A program made the translations under genes and the position numbers. Shown in pieces: positions 50,705 to 59,822 of a stretch of DNA of 64,000 bases (its first letter is position 1; each line of letters starts with the position of its first letter). The DNA is from Guptibacillus hwajinpoensis (GTDB lineage Bacteria > Bacillota > Bacilli > Bacillales > Guptibacillaceae), in the NCBI RefSeq assembly GCF_005144865.1, contig NZ_SWFM01000001.1, positions 1,364,001 through 1,428,000 of the forward strand, given 5' to 3'. The notes under the pieces were generated by a model that made no database searches, was not told the DNA's origin, and saw only the letters and a list, made by a program, of their open reading frames with translations.

Positions 50705-51952
50705 TTAATTTAGCTTTAGTTTCTTGAATTTCCGCTTACCTACTTGAACGACTAGGCCATCTTCTATCTTTATTTCCTTGTGTATATCAGTTACTTTCAC
50801 TTGATTTAGTTTGATACCACCATTTTTCATCATCCGCCTTGCTTCACTTGTAGATGGCATCATTCCCAAAGTTGTAACAAGGTTAGGAACTGTAATGTTC
50901 CGTGCTCCATCCCAGTTTACTTCATCGATATCAGTCGGAATCTTGTTTTGTTGGAACACCTGTTGAAATTGTTCTTCTGCCTGTTGAGCCATTTTTTGTC
51001 CGTGAAATATACGTACAATCGTTTTCGCCAGTTGCATTTTCGCTGTCCTCGGATGAGTCACTCCACTTTCTAATTCTTGACGAACAGTCCGCTTTTCATT
51101 TAGCGATAAATCAGTTATGAGCTCTGTGTACTTTACGATTAATTCATCCGGAATCGACATCACTTTCCCGTACATCTCTGATGGTTTTTCTGTAATACCG
51201 ATGTAGTTCCCTTTTGATTTAGACATTTTTTCAACACCGTCTACCCCTTCAAGCAATGGCATCATCAGTACCACCTGCTTTTCCTTTCCGAACTGCTCCT
51301 GAAGGTGTCTACCCATGAGAACATTAAAATATTGATCATTACCTCCAATTTCGATATCACTATCAAGGTGAATCGAGTCATAGCCTTGCATAAGTGGGTA
51401 AAAGAATTCGTGAAGTGACACCGGTTTATTTGCATTCATTCGCTTCTCGAAATCGTCTCGTTCCAATAAACGGGCAACTGTTATTTTTCCTGCTAGATGA
51501 ATCACATCTTCGAATCTTAACTCAGAAAGCCACTCGGCATTGTAATGTAGTTCAACTTTACTTTGGTCTAGAACTTTCCCAAACTGCTCAAGGTATGTCT
51601 TCGCATTACGCTCTACTTCCTCATCGGTTAATTGAACCCTTGCAGCAGACTTACCTGTTGGGTCACCAATTTTACCTGTGAAGTTTCCAATAATGAGCTG
51701 AATAATATGGCCATTCTCTTGGAACTGTCGTAGCTTATTCAAAACAACAGTGTGCCCAATATGAACGTCAGGTGCTGATGGATCGAGTCCAAGTTTAACT
51801 TTTAGTGGTTCATTCGTAAGAAGAGATTTTGCAATTTTATGCTTCAGTTCGTCTCCAGGAATGACTTCACTTGTACCGTGTGTATAAACAGCATATTGCC
51901 TTTCCATTTCCTTTCTTTGCTGATCTGATAATTGATCCATGATTGAACTCAT
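50705..51952 (-). CDS. tyrZ: Tyrosyl-tRNA synthetase, TyrZ type
   Basis: 415 residues. Class I signatures are [14 protein letters not shown] (HIGH) and KMSKSKGN (KMSKS). The full KMSKS and the length of about 413 residues match the TyrZ branch of B. subtilis rather than TyrS, whose loop is KFGKT. Residues 340-415 form the S4-like RNA-binding tail ([20 protein letters not shown]). It charges tRNA-Tyr. Expression is controlled by the T-box leader upstream. A second synthetase may exist elsewhere in the genome. Confidence 0.95.
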   Translation of the reverse strand: MSSIMDQLSDQQRKEMERQYAVYTHGTSEVIPGDELKHKIAKSLLTNEPLKVKLGLDPSAPDVHIGHTVVLNKLRQFQENGHIIQLIIGNFTGKIGDPTGKSAARVQLTDEEVERNAKTYLEQFGKVLDQSKVELHYNAEWLSELRFEDVIHLAGKITVARLLERDDFEKRMNANKPVSLHEFFYPLMQGYDSIHLDSDIEIGGNDQYFNVLMGRHLQEQFGKEKQVVLMMPLLEGVDGVEKMSKSKGNYIGITEKPSEMYGKVMSIPDELIVKYTELITDLSLNEKRTVRQELESGVTHPRTAKMQLAKTIVRIFHGQKMAQQAEEQFQQVFQQNKIPTDIDEVNWDGARNITVPNLVTTLGMMPSTSEARRMMKNGGIKLNQVKVTDIHKEIKIEDGLVVQVGKRKFKKLKLN

Positions 51953-51992
51953 CCCTGTCGACCTCCCATTTAATTTGTTTTTTTCATGAACG

Positions 51993-52240
51993 ACAAAAAG
52001 CCACGTCCCCTTTTTTAGTAGGGACGTGGCTTAACACGCGTTACCACCCTGATTGAAGACACTTCCGTCTTCCAGCTCGAATACGTTAACGGTTTTCCCG
52101 TTCCTGACTACTTCATCACGTTCGTCAGGAAGGCTCTGAGGGGTAATTCACGGTTAGGCTGTACCAGTTCTCACCTGCCACTGGTTCTCTGAAACTACTC
52201 ACCATAACGCGCTACTGAATCCTCTTCTTTGCCTGTACAT
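51993..52240 (-). ncRNA. Tyrosine T-box riboswitch
   Basis: Leader of tyrZ. It has the T-box sequence AGGGTGGTAACGCG (52037-52050 on the minus strand), the stem I segment AGAGAACCAGTGGCAGG and a specifier TAC codon for Tyr at 52144-52146 in GTGAATTACCCC. The terminator is AAGCCACGTCCC / GGGACGTGGCTT with TTTTT (51995-52032), which competes with the antiterminator. Uncharged tRNA-Tyr allows read-through. Confidence 0.95.
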
Positions 52241-52315
52241 TATTTACGTTGCCTTAATTTCTAATAACTTTAGCTTGAATTTCACGCTATGTCAATCTGT
52301 TTTTCTTGCAAAGTA

Positions 52316-52348
52316 AAAAGCAGCCGTCATTATAAATGACCGCTGCTC
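52316..52348 (-). terminator. Terminator of hemH
   Basis: AGCAGCCGTCATT-ATAA-ATGACCGCTGCT hairpin with one mismatch, followed on the minus strand by TTTTACTTT. Confidence 0.85.
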
Positions 52349-52354
52349 CTTCTC

Positions 52355-53290
52355 TTACTGCATATTTAATTCTTTTAGAACAACTGTAGTGATAACATCG
52401 ATAAATTCATCCTGTGCGTTCGGCATTTCAGGACGATAATAGTTTGCACCGATCTCATCAGTTACAACTTTACACTCGTAATCATTATCGAATAGTACTT
52501 CAAGATGATCGGCTACGAAACCAACAGGCGCATAAACAAAAGATGTATAACCATGCTTTTCATAGAGGTCTCTTGTTAGGTCTTGAACATCTGGTCCGAT
52601 CCATGGATCTGGTGTATTCCCTTCACTTTGCCAACCGATGGCAACATTTTTAACGCCAGATTCTTCAACGATAAGATTGGCTGTTTCCTTCAATTGATCT
52701 GGATATGGGTCACCGTTCGCAATAATTTTCTCAGGTAAGCTGTGTGCAGAAACGATTAGAACGGCTTTTTCACGTTCTTGATCAGACATACCTTCAAAAA
52801 TTGCCTTGATGCGTTTTGACCAGTATGAAATGAATTTCGGCTCATCATACCAGCTTTCAACAGAATGAATAACTGGTCCACCAATTTTCTCAGCTTCTTG
52901 CTTTGCACGGCCATTATACGATTTAATACTAAACGTAGAGAAATGAGGCGCTAGCACAATGCTAACCGCTTCCTCAATGCCATCATTGTGCATTTCTTGA
53001 ACGGCATCTTCTACGAAAGGCTCAATGTGCTTTAATCCAATATAGAGTTTAAACTCAATTTCATCCTGCACTTCATTAAGATGCGCTTCAAGACCTTTTG
53101 CTTGATCCTCTGTTATTTTCGCAAGTGGTGAAATGCCACCGATCGCTTTGTAACGATCCTTAAGGTCAGTTAATTGCTCTTCTGAAGGCTTACGACCGCG
53201 ACGGATATGTGTATAATAACGTTCAATGTCCTCTTCTTTATAAGGCGTTCCATATGCCATCACAAGTAATCCCATAGTTTTCTTAGCCAT
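52355..53290 (-). CDS. hemH: Ferrochelatase (coproporphyrin type)
   Basis: 311 residues, the length of the soluble Bacillus enzyme. Characteristic segments are [26 protein letters not shown] at the N-terminus, [37 protein letters not shown] with the iron-site His, and [24 protein letters not shown]. In Firmicutes it inserts iron into coproporphyrin III (CpfC). Here it stands alone, not next to hemE or hemY as in B. subtilis. Single gene with a terminator. Confidence 0.95.
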   Translation of the reverse strand: MAKKTMGLLVMAYGTPYKEEDIERYYTHIRRGRKPSEEQLTDLKDRYKAIGGISPLAKITEDQAKGLEAHLNEVQDEIEFKLYIGLKHIEPFVEDAVQEMHNDGIEEAVSIVLAPHFSTFSIKSYNGRAKQEAEKIGGPVIHSVESWYDEPKFISYWSKRIKAIFEGMSDQEREKAVLIVSAHSLPEKIIANGDPYPDQLKETANLIVEESGVKNVAIGWQSEGNTPDPWIGPDVQDLTRDLYEKHGYTSFVYAPVGFVADHLEVLFDNDYECKVVTDEIGANYYRPEMPNAQDEFIDVITTVVLKELNMQ

Positions 53291-53582
53291 GAATGTGTTC
53301 CCCTCTCATACCATAATAAATTAAATCGAATATCTTTTTATAATCATTATCATCTAGTTGCCAGTATACCTTTTTTTCTCTAAGGAATCAAAGGTAACCG
53401 ACTTTAAAATCGCAACGTTTTGTGTCACACCTATTGAACCAAATCTTTATGTATAATGCCACTTCTGATGCGCTTCCTTACTCAGTATAGCGAACTATGA
53501 TCGTTATGTCTTTCTTCCAATGTTAGATCAGTTTCATCCTCCCCTACTATAAGTGCTTTCATACAGTTTTATGGTAATGAGG
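53291..53582. other. Intergenic region upstream of hemH
   Basis: No gene found. It must hold the hemH promoter on the minus strand, but I found no certain box. A striking palindrome follows at its right end (next entry). Confidence 0.4.
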
Positions 53583-53626
53583 TAGTGCAGTGGGGGTCAG
53601 GCTCGAGCCTGACCCCCACTGCACTA
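53583..53626. repeat. 44-bp perfect palindrome
   Basis: A perfect inverted repeat with no loop, centred on CTC|GAG; the outer arm starts TAGTGCAGTGGGGGTCAGG. It is GC-rich in an AT-rich gap and lies directly beside the terminator of the next gene. It has no T-run after the minus-strand copy, so it is not an ordinary terminator. Confidence 0.85.
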
Positions 53627-53662
53627 AAAAAACTACGCAAACACTGTTTGCGCAGTTTTCTT
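53627..53662 (-). terminator. Terminator of the acidic small-protein gene
   Basis: Minus strand AAAACTGCGCAAAC-AGT-GTTTGCGTAGTTTT with one mismatch and a T-run. Confidence 0.88.
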
Positions 53663-53668
53663 TGAGTT

Positions 53669-54019
53669 TTATTTCTCCATTGCTCCGTTATGCTTCGAGA
53701 CAATTTCTCGTAGATCAGTATCATCACTTTTATCTGTTTTAAAAGCTAGAAGATAGCGAAATTCTTTATCTGCTCGTTCAGCAGGATCGGCGTTTTCTTC
53801 CTGCTTACCTGTTGGCGTTTCATTAGAGAAAAACAGGTCGTTGTTTGCTCCAGCAGGTGTTCCAGGACCCTGACCAGGATATGGAATATCCAGGCTAAGT
53901 TTTTGATCTTCTGGAATATGTTCAACTGACAATTGACTTACCTCGTAAGTCTGCAAATCAGCTTTTGCGCTTTCTGCATCGTTCTCTGTTGTAAAATAAG
54001 CTTGTAGTGTTTTACTCAT
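53669..54019 (-). CDS. Hypothetical acidic cytoplasmic protein
   Basis: 116 residues from the ATG at 54017-54019, which has AAAGGAGTTGG upstream; the extension to 54118 is ruled out by this site. The first 50 residues (KTLQAYFTTENDAESAKADLQTYEVSQLSVEHIP) look like a ferredoxin-like fold of the kind seen in YflT or general-stress-17M proteins, with a proline/glycine-rich middle and an acidic tail ending RYLLAFKTDKSDDTDLREIV. I am not sure of the family. Single gene. Confidence 0.7.
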   Translation of the reverse strand: MSKTLQAYFTTENDAESAKADLQTYEVSQLSVEHIPEDQKLSLDIPYPGQGPGTPAGANNDLFFSNETPTGKQEENADPAERADKEFRYLLAFKTDKSDDTDLREIVSKHNGAMEK

Positions 54020-54200
54020 CTCAATCCAACTCCTTTTGATGATTTCATAAAGAGTGGTTTCCCGATTCTGTCTTACTCTAATCATCCTTAAGAAATTTAG
54101 TATTATGTCATTGATCATTTCAAGCTTAGAAAGTCTTAATTATAAAAGATAGCGCCGAGCACATGCTATACAAATACTACTATTTCAAGGAGGAGAAAAT

Positions 54201-54407
54201 ATGGACTATAAAAGTAAAGAAAGAACACAGGCAAATCTTAACATCAATGATCAATTCTACAAAGGGGACGAACATGAGAATAGTGATGAAAAAGTAAATG
54301 ACGCCTTCTATTCTAAGCAACAAAAAAATGATTCTGCCCCTACAAGCTATCTTGGAAATGATATGGCAGCCGTTGATGTAACAGGGAATAAAGACAGAGA
54401 CCGATAA
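54201..54407 (+). CDS. Small acidic hypothetical protein
   Basis: 68 residues with AAGGAGGAGAAAAT before the ATG, a strong ribosome binding site. Very hydrophilic, with no hydrophobic core (DYKSKERTQANLNINDQFYKG, later SAPTSYLGNDMAAVDVTG), so likely disordered or a bound partner. It looks like the small low-complexity proteins often found in Bacillaceae. Family not recognised; a terminator follows. Confidence 0.65.
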   Translation: MDYKSKERTQANLNINDQFYKGDEHENSDEKVNDAFYSKQQKNDSAPTSYLGNDMAAVDVTGNKDRDR

Positions 54408-54417
54408 GTATACAAAT

Positions 54418-54448
54418 TCAAAAGCCTCAAGCATAGCTGGGGCTTTTG
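54418..54448. terminator. Bidirectional terminator between small acidic gene and MFS gene
   Basis: AAAAGCCTCAAGC-AT-AGCTGGGGCTTTT hairpin with two mismatches, T-rich both ways. Confidence 0.75.
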
Positions 54449-54458
54449 TAAATTAGCA

Positions 54459-55640
54459 TTACAAATGAAAATGGTGGAATTGTTTCCACATATAAAGAGC
54501 TGAACCAAGTAATAGAATCGCTGATACTAAAAATACAAACTGAATACTAACAGCTTCTGCAAAGAAACCAAACAATAGCGACCCAAACCCGAATGTTATT
54601 GAAATCAATGCACTTTGCGCACTAAATACTTCCGGAAGAGCATCCTTAGGACAGGACTTTTGGATAAACGTCACGATTGCAATAGACTTCACTTGCTCCA
54701 CTATACCTGAGACCACAGTTAGCACCACAGCAAGTATTGCTATCTGATTATATCCGAATAACAATGTCACTGCACTTACAACGAATGAGGCGGTAAGTAG
54801 AATCGCCTTCATGTGCTTCTCAAACAGTTGGGCATACCTCGATACAATGAGTCCTCCAGCAATTAATCCAATAAAGAAACTTGCATTTAAATAGCCCCAC
54901 CAAACTTCTGATTTTTGAAGAACGTTATTCACAAAGATATAAAGAATTGCAGCAATCCAGACGACATTTGCGATTGATTCCAGAAAAATCATCACGTGAA
55001 CCGTTCGTAAAATTGGATGTTTCCAGATTGTTTGCCAACCGCTTGAAATCGGAATTCTAGACTTGTTTTTACGTTGACTCCCCTCATTTTCAATCATTAC
55101 CATCATGAATGTTGAAATACAATAAAGAACAAAGGTAAGCCAGATAACAAATGAGCCTGAAGTGAAAGCAACAATGATTCCTCCAGCAGCCCAGCCTCCA
55201 AATTGGATCGATTGATCAACAACCGATACAAAACTATTCGCTTGTGTAAGTTCTGAATCTTGCACAATCATTGGGAGCATGGCATTTCGAGCGGGCGCTG
55301 CCCATCCGTCAAGAAAAGAAATGATAAAAGCAAGCCCTAATACCACTTCTATTCCTGGTGTATAAGCCAATAAAGACCCAAGGATACCTAACACGATCGT
55401 TTTACACCCTTGTGACCAAACCAATATTCCTTTTAAGGAACAATAACTCAACATGACCGGTGCACTCATTCCACTTATAAATCGCGCTATGGTGATCGTG
55501 AAAGGTAACAGTGATAAATAGAGTGCGGATCCTGTTGTTTGATAAAGTATAGCAATTAACGCAACAATATAAAGAACGTCCCCTGTATTGGCACACGATT
55601 GACCAATCCACAGAAAACGAAACGAACGTAACCTCATCAT
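54459..55640 (-). CDS. MFS transporter, 12-helix
   Basis: 393 residues with twelve membrane helices. N-terminal FRFLWIGQSCANTGDVLYIVALIAILYQTTGSALYLS and the middle FLDGWAAPARNAMLPMIVQDSELTQANSFVSVVDQ are typical of the MFS group similar to enterobactin or macrolide exporters. It probably exports a drug or siderophore. Start at ATG 55638-55640 (or the ATG one codon later) with AAAGGGGTAG upstream. Single gene; substrate unknown. Confidence 0.85.
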   Translation of the reverse strand: MMRLRSFRFLWIGQSCANTGDVLYIVALIAILYQTTGSALYLSLLPFTITIARFISGMSAPVMLSYCSLKGILVWSQGCKTIVLGILGSLLAYTPGIEVVLGLAFIISFLDGWAAPARNAMLPMIVQDSELTQANSFVSVVDQSIQFGGWAAGGIIVAFTSGSFVIWLTFVLYCISTFMMVMIENEGSQRKNKSRIPISSGWQTIWKHPILRTVHVMIFLESIANVVWIAAILYIFVNNVLQKSEVWWGYLNASFFIGLIAGGLIVSRYAQLFEKHMKAILLTASFVVSAVTLLFGYNQIAILAVVLTVVSGIVEQVKSIAIVTFIQKSCPKDALPEVFSAQSALISITFGFGSLLFGFFAEAVSIQFVFLVSAILLLGSALYMWKQFHHFHL

Positions 55641-56093
55641 AACTACCCCTTTTTATTTATTCTTGCATTTGTAAAAGGGTAGTCGTTTTACATATGGTCA
55701 ATCACTCCTATTCCTTCTTTTCGCAACAGACTTTCTTCATCAGTTTCTAGTAATCATCACTTTCAATGGAAGGGAAGTTATGAAGAGTACGTTCCAAATC
55801 TATTTAAACTTTCACCAAGCTGTATTCTTTTCGAATAATCATATACAGTCTAACATATTGAACGGAGATTAATTTCGAATTTTCCAAATTTATAAATTGT
55901 TTTTGTCGCCAGTTTCAGGCAAACTTAAATGTGTAGACAAATTTCATTTAGGGAATGAAGCAGACAGATTCATTTAAAGATTTAGTAAATTAAATGTCCT
56001 AAGTTGAATGAAATCTTGATGAATGCTATCGTAAATACTTGATAATGCAAGCATTTCCACAACTAAATCGACCATTTGATGGAGGTAAGATCT
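55641..56093. promoter_or_regulatory. Divergent region between MFS gene and sulfolipid operon
   Basis: 453 bp without a gene. It contains the sqdB promoter; candidates are TTGATG (56016-56021) with GATAAT (56041-56046, spacer 19), or TTGAAT (56004) with TATCGT at 17 bp. TTCATTTA occurs twice as a direct repeat (near 55945 and 55971). I looked for PhoP tandem boxes (TTNACA repeats) and found none that is convincing. Confidence 0.4.
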
Positions 56094-57242
56094 ATGAGAA
56101 TTATTGTTGCAGGCGGAGATGGTTTCTGTGGGTGGCCAACCGCACTCTATTTATCCAAACAGGGCCATGACGTAACGATCGTTGATAATATGATTCGCCG
56201 TAAATGGGATGATGAATTACGCTCTAATTCCCTTACGCCCATTTTACCCCTTGAAGAGCGCGTGAAGTTATGGCAAGAGAAAACAGGCAAAAAAATCGCC
56301 ATCTATGACTGTGATCTGATGCATTACGATTTCTTAAAAGAGATTTTCAAGCAAGTCCAACCTGAGGCATTCGTTCACTTTGCAGAACAGCGCTCAGCTC
56401 CTTATTCTATGATTGATCGTGAACACGCTGTTTTCACACAAACCAATAACGTTGTAGGCAACCTTAACGTACTATATGCCATTAAAGAAGTTACACCTGA
56501 CTGCCACTTAATTAAATTGGGCACAATGGGTGAATATGGACAACCAAACATAGATATCGAAGAAGGTTACATAAAAATAGAACATAAAGGACGCGAAGAT
56601 GTCCTTCCTTTCCCTAAACAACCGGGGTCGTTCTATCATTTATCTAAAGTACATGATAGTCATAACATTCAATTCGCTTGTAAAATCTGGGGCATTCGTG
56701 CAACTGATTTAAATCAGGGAATTGTATACGGCCTGCATACGGAAGAAGATGAATATGATGAAGGTCTCATTAACCGTCTTGATTATGACGGTGTCTTTGG
56801 GACAGCCCTCAATCGCTTTATTATTCAGGCTGCAATTGGCCACGATATTACTGTTTATGGATCTGGTAAACAAACTCGTGCCTTCCTGAACATTAAAGAT
56901 ACCATCCGATGTGTTGAGATCGCAGCTGAAAATCCTGCTGACAAAGGTGAATTTAGAGTTTTTAACCAGTTTACAGAGGAATTCTCAGTACTTGAACTTG
57001 CCCAAAAAGTTCAACGAGTAGCAAAAGCAAAAGGCCTTAACATCGGGATTGATCACATAGAAAACCCACGTGTTGAGAAGGAAGAACATTACTACAAAGC
57101 AGTTAACACAAGCTTAATCGATCTTGGTCTAGAGCCTTCTTTATTGACGGACGATCATATCTCTAGAACACTTGATACTGCATTGAAGTATAAAGACCGC
57201 GTTCTTAAGGAAAATGTCCTTCCAAACGTTACGTGGAAGTAA
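56094..57242 (+). CDS. sqdB: UDP-sulfoquinovose synthase (SQD1/SqdB)
   Basis: 382 residues from the ATG at 56094 (GGAGGTAAGATCT upstream). An extended SDR/epimerase: NAD motif GGDGFCGWPTALYLSK, catalytic Thr in IKLGTMGEYG and YxxxK in SSFYHLSKVHDS-type SFYHLSKVHDSHN. EQRSAPYSMIDR, GTALNRFIIQAAIGHDITVYGSGKQTR and NPRVEKEEHYY are diagnostic of SQD1 and not of other epimerases. It converts UDP-glucose and sulfite to UDP-sulfoquinovose, the head-group donor of the sulfolipid SQDG. First gene of the three-gene operon. Confidence 0.95.
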   Translation: MRIIVAGGDGFCGWPTALYLSKQGHDVTIVDNMIRRKWDDELRSNSLTPILPLEERVKLWQEKTGKKIAIYDCDLMHYDFLKEIFKQVQPEAFVHFAEQRSAPYSMIDREHAVFTQTNNVVGNLNVLYAIKEVTPDCHLIKLGTMGEYGQPNIDIEEGYIKIEHKGREDVLPFPKQPGSFYHLSKVHDSHNIQFACKIWGIRATDLNQGIVYGLHTEEDEYDEGLINRLDYDGVFGTALNRFIIQAAIGHDITVYGSGKQTRAFLNIKDTIRCVEIAAENPADKGEFRVFNQFTEEFSVLELAQKVQRVAKAKGLNIGIDHIENPRVEKEEHYYKAVNTSLIDLGLEPSLLTDDHISRTLDTALKYKDRVLKENVLPNVTWK

Positions 57243-57272
57243 AATGACGCTAAAACCAATAGAGGTGTTCGT

Positions 57273-58415
57273 ATGAAAATATCCATCGTAACAGAAACAT
57301 TCCTACCTTCAACTGATGGTGTCGTTACTCGCCTTCGAGCCTCGATCGATTACTTACTTGATCAAGGGCACGAAATTCAAGTGATTGCACCAGATTTAGG
57401 AGTGCGTAGCTATCGGAATATTCGGTTTGATGGCGTACAACCTCGTACTTTCTTTTTATATAAACACCGTAAATTTGGTATGCCTACACGCTTAATTAAA
57501 ACGTACCTTGAAGATTTTGATCCAGATCTTGTTCACGTCGTTAATCCTGCTTTTATGGGCTACTCAGGAATTAAATATGGTAAAAGACTCGGCGTACCAT
57601 TGGTTGCTTCTTATCATACACACGCTCCCAAATACGCAAATTATTACAACGCTTCTTGGTCAGAGCCTTTACTTTGGTGGCATTTTAGAAGGATGCATAA
57701 CAAAGCGGATATTAATTTATGCACATCTCAGGCTATTCTTGAAGAATTGAATGAACAAAACTTCTATAACATGCACCTTTGGAAAAGAGGCGTTGATACA
57801 GAGCGATTCAATCCCGATCTTGGTGATGAAGAAATGCGCCAGCGTCTTACAAATAGGAATCCTGATAAAACACTGCTTCTTTTCGTAGGTAGGCTCGCCT
57901 TTGAGAAAGAAATCGATTCACTAATCCCTATGCTTGAGCAAAAGCAAGATGCTCATCTTGCGATCGTTGGAGATGGTCCTTACCGAGAAGAACTCGAAAA
58001 GAATTTTGCTCATCTTGAGAACGTGACGTTTACCGGTTTTCTTCATGGTGATGAATTAGCACAAGCCTACGCTTCCTCCGATGCTTTCATGTTCCCATCA
58101 ACTACTGAAACATTAGGCCTCGTTATTTTAGAAGCTATGGCAAGCGGTCTTCCAGTTATTGCTGCTGAGTCTGGACCTACGAACGAGCAAGTCGAAGATG
58201 GATCGACAGGTCTTCTCTATCGCTCTGGTCCTAATGGAAATCTAACTGAAGTGGTTAATCGGCTAGATGAAGATGGATTGTTAGAGAAAATGTCGAAAGA
58301 AGCTTATGTTCATTCAAAAGATTATGGATGGAGAGGTCCAGCACAACAGCTTCTAGAGTTCTACGAGGCTGCCATTGAGCTGAAGCAAAATGAAGAACAG
58401 CAGGCGATCCAATAG
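57273..58415 (+). CDS. sqdX: Sulfoquinovosyltransferase-like GT4 glycosyltransferase (SqdX)
   Basis: 380 residues. GT-B fold: acceptor domain with [14 protein letters not shown] and [13 protein letters not shown], donor domain with [30 protein letters not shown] and [32 protein letters not shown]-like motif ([16 protein letters not shown], then [17 protein letters not shown]). It should move sulfoquinovose from UDP onto diacylglycerol at the inner face of the membrane. GAGGTGTTCGT precedes the ATG, 30 bp after sqdB. The assignment to SqdX rests on sequence and the sqdB neighbour. Confidence 0.9.
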   Translation: [380 protein letters not shown]

Positions 58416-58431
58416 ATAGAAGGTTGAGTAT

Positions 58432-58887
58432 ATGAAGCAATGGCGAATTGGTAGGGGTTCAAAACAAGTTATGAGTTTCAGTGCTATCGGTGTAATGAAT
58501 GCACTAGTCGACATCGGAGCATTGAATCTTCTCATGCTTTTGTTTCCAACCGATGATCGAATCCAGCTTATTTTCTACAATACAATTGCATATACGCTCG
58601 CGATCACGAACAGCTACTTTTGGAATGCAAAGTTAACGTTTCCTTCAAAGGCAATCCATGACCGAAAACAGGTCCTCCTGTTCCTCGCTCAGGCTGTTAT
58701 CGCACTAGGTATTAGCAACCTTGTTTTCTATGGTGCCCTTCTTATTTTTGAATGGATTACATTCCCTCGTTACATCGAACGTAACATTTCGAAGGGGCTC
58801 GCCATGCTAATCTCCTCTGCTTCAAGCTTTTTCATGATGAAACATTTAGTCTTTCCGCGTACTAAAAAGAACCAGAATTCCAACTAA
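58432..58887 (+). CDS. GtrA-family membrane protein
   Basis: 151 residues with four membrane helices. SFSAIGVMNALVDIGALNLLMLLF and AITNSYFWNAKLTFPSK are the GtrA signature region, and KGLAMLISSASSFFMMKHLVFP is the last helix. GtrA proteins flip polyprenyl-phosphate sugars across the membrane. It is the third gene of the sqdB-sqdX operon, 16 bp behind sqdX, so it may help move a glycolipid or a lipid-linked sugar (inference). A terminator follows. Confidence 0.88.
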   Translation: MKQWRIGRGSKQVMSFSAIGVMNALVDIGALNLLMLLFPTDDRIQLIFYNTIAYTLAITNSYFWNAKLTFPSKAIHDRKQVLLFLAQAVIALGISNLVFYGALLIFEWITFPRYIERNISKGLAMLISSASSFFMMKHLVFPRTKKNQNSN

Positions 58888-58889
58888 CC

Positions 58890-58920
58890 AAAAACCCCCA
58901 GTACATTACTGGGGGTTTTT
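58890..58920. terminator. Bidirectional terminator between gtrA-like gene and popT
   Basis: AAAAACCCCCAGTA / TACTGGGGGTTTTT, perfect, T-rich both ways, between convergent units. Confidence 0.94.
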
Positions 58921-58928
58921 CGTGTGTG

Positions 58929-59762
58929 TTAATCTGTAATTCCTTGCTTATGTTCGATTCTACCTAGAATAAATGCTGTTCCTAGTCCAAGAAGTAACGT
59001 TCCTATGCTTGTTACTGCAAGAGTGATATCAGACTTAAACCCCGGATACAGTACGACAACCGATCCGATGACAAGTCCGATCATAACGGAATAGGTAGAA
59101 ACCGTATACTTTTTTAATAGCAGTGAGATTAGCTTACCCGTTAAACTTAAGCCAATAATAATTCCCGCTCCAACTGTGAGGAGAAGAGGAATTTGGAAGG
59201 ACGAGAGACCATGAATCACTGTATGATAAGATCCGAGAAGCAACAAAACAAATGATCCACTTACGCCTGGAAGAATCATAGCGGTACTTGCAAGCCATCC
59301 CGAAAGAAAAAGAAGAACATAATCTGTGAAGCTTAACGATTTCATTATTTCTCCAGTACCTTCTCCTTTTAAGAAAAGGGTTGAAGCAATAAGCACCGCT
59401 GCTAGAATTAACAATCCATAATGCACAGGTTCAAACGTCTTTTTGTATTCTACCTTTCTTAGTAAAAAAGGTACAACCCCAACAATTAAACCAATGAAGA
59501 AAAAGAAAGTAGGTTGTGGATAATGTTTTAGGAGCTTCTCCATTAACTGACTAACAAGGAGTAAAGCAAGCCCTACACCTATTAGAAGCGGAATGAAAAA
59601 ACCTAGTTCTTTCTTCCAATTCTTGCTCATCAATCCATTAATTCCACTTATTAATCTTCTGTAAATCCCGAGGACCATTGCAATCGTGCCTCCGCTTACG
59701 CCTGGAATTAAATCGCTAACACCCATTAATAACCCTCTGTATATATTTCGCCACACAAACAT
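58929..59762 (-). CDS. popT: DUF368 polyprenyl-phosphate transporter (PopT type)
   Basis: 277 residues with about eight membrane helices. MGVSDLIPGVSGGTIAMVLGIYRRLI at the start and STAMILPGVSGSFVLLLLGSYHTVI in the middle are the repeated PGVSGG motifs of DUF368. Members have been shown to return undecaprenyl phosphate to the inner leaflet; some species need them at alkaline pH (family knowledge). The gene is convergent with the sulfolipid operon, sharing a terminator. Start at ATG 59760-59762. Confidence 0.9.
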   Translation of the reverse strand: MFVWRNIYRGLLMGVSDLIPGVSGGTIAMVLGIYRRLISGINGLMSKNWKKELGFFIPLLIGVGLALLLVSQLMEKLLKHYPQPTFFFFIGLIVGVVPFLLRKVEYKKTFEPVHYGLLILAAVLIASTLFLKGEGTGEIMKSLSFTDYVLLFLSGWLASTAMILPGVSGSFVLLLLGSYHTVIHGLSSFQIPLLLTVGAGIIIGLSLTGKLISLLLKKYTVSTYSVMIGLVIGSVVVLYPGFKSDITLAVTSIGTLLLGLGTAFILGRIEHKQGITD

Positions 59763-59822
59763 GCAAGAACTTCTCCTTTTCCTATGTGTCTAATACATAC
59801 ATTACCCAAACAAAGCAAGTCA

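Noticed and set aside
55641..56093. PhoP boxes upstream of sqdB
   Set aside because: Expected for phosphate-limited sulfolipid synthesis, but I found no run of TTNACA-type hexamers at 11-bp steps on either strand.
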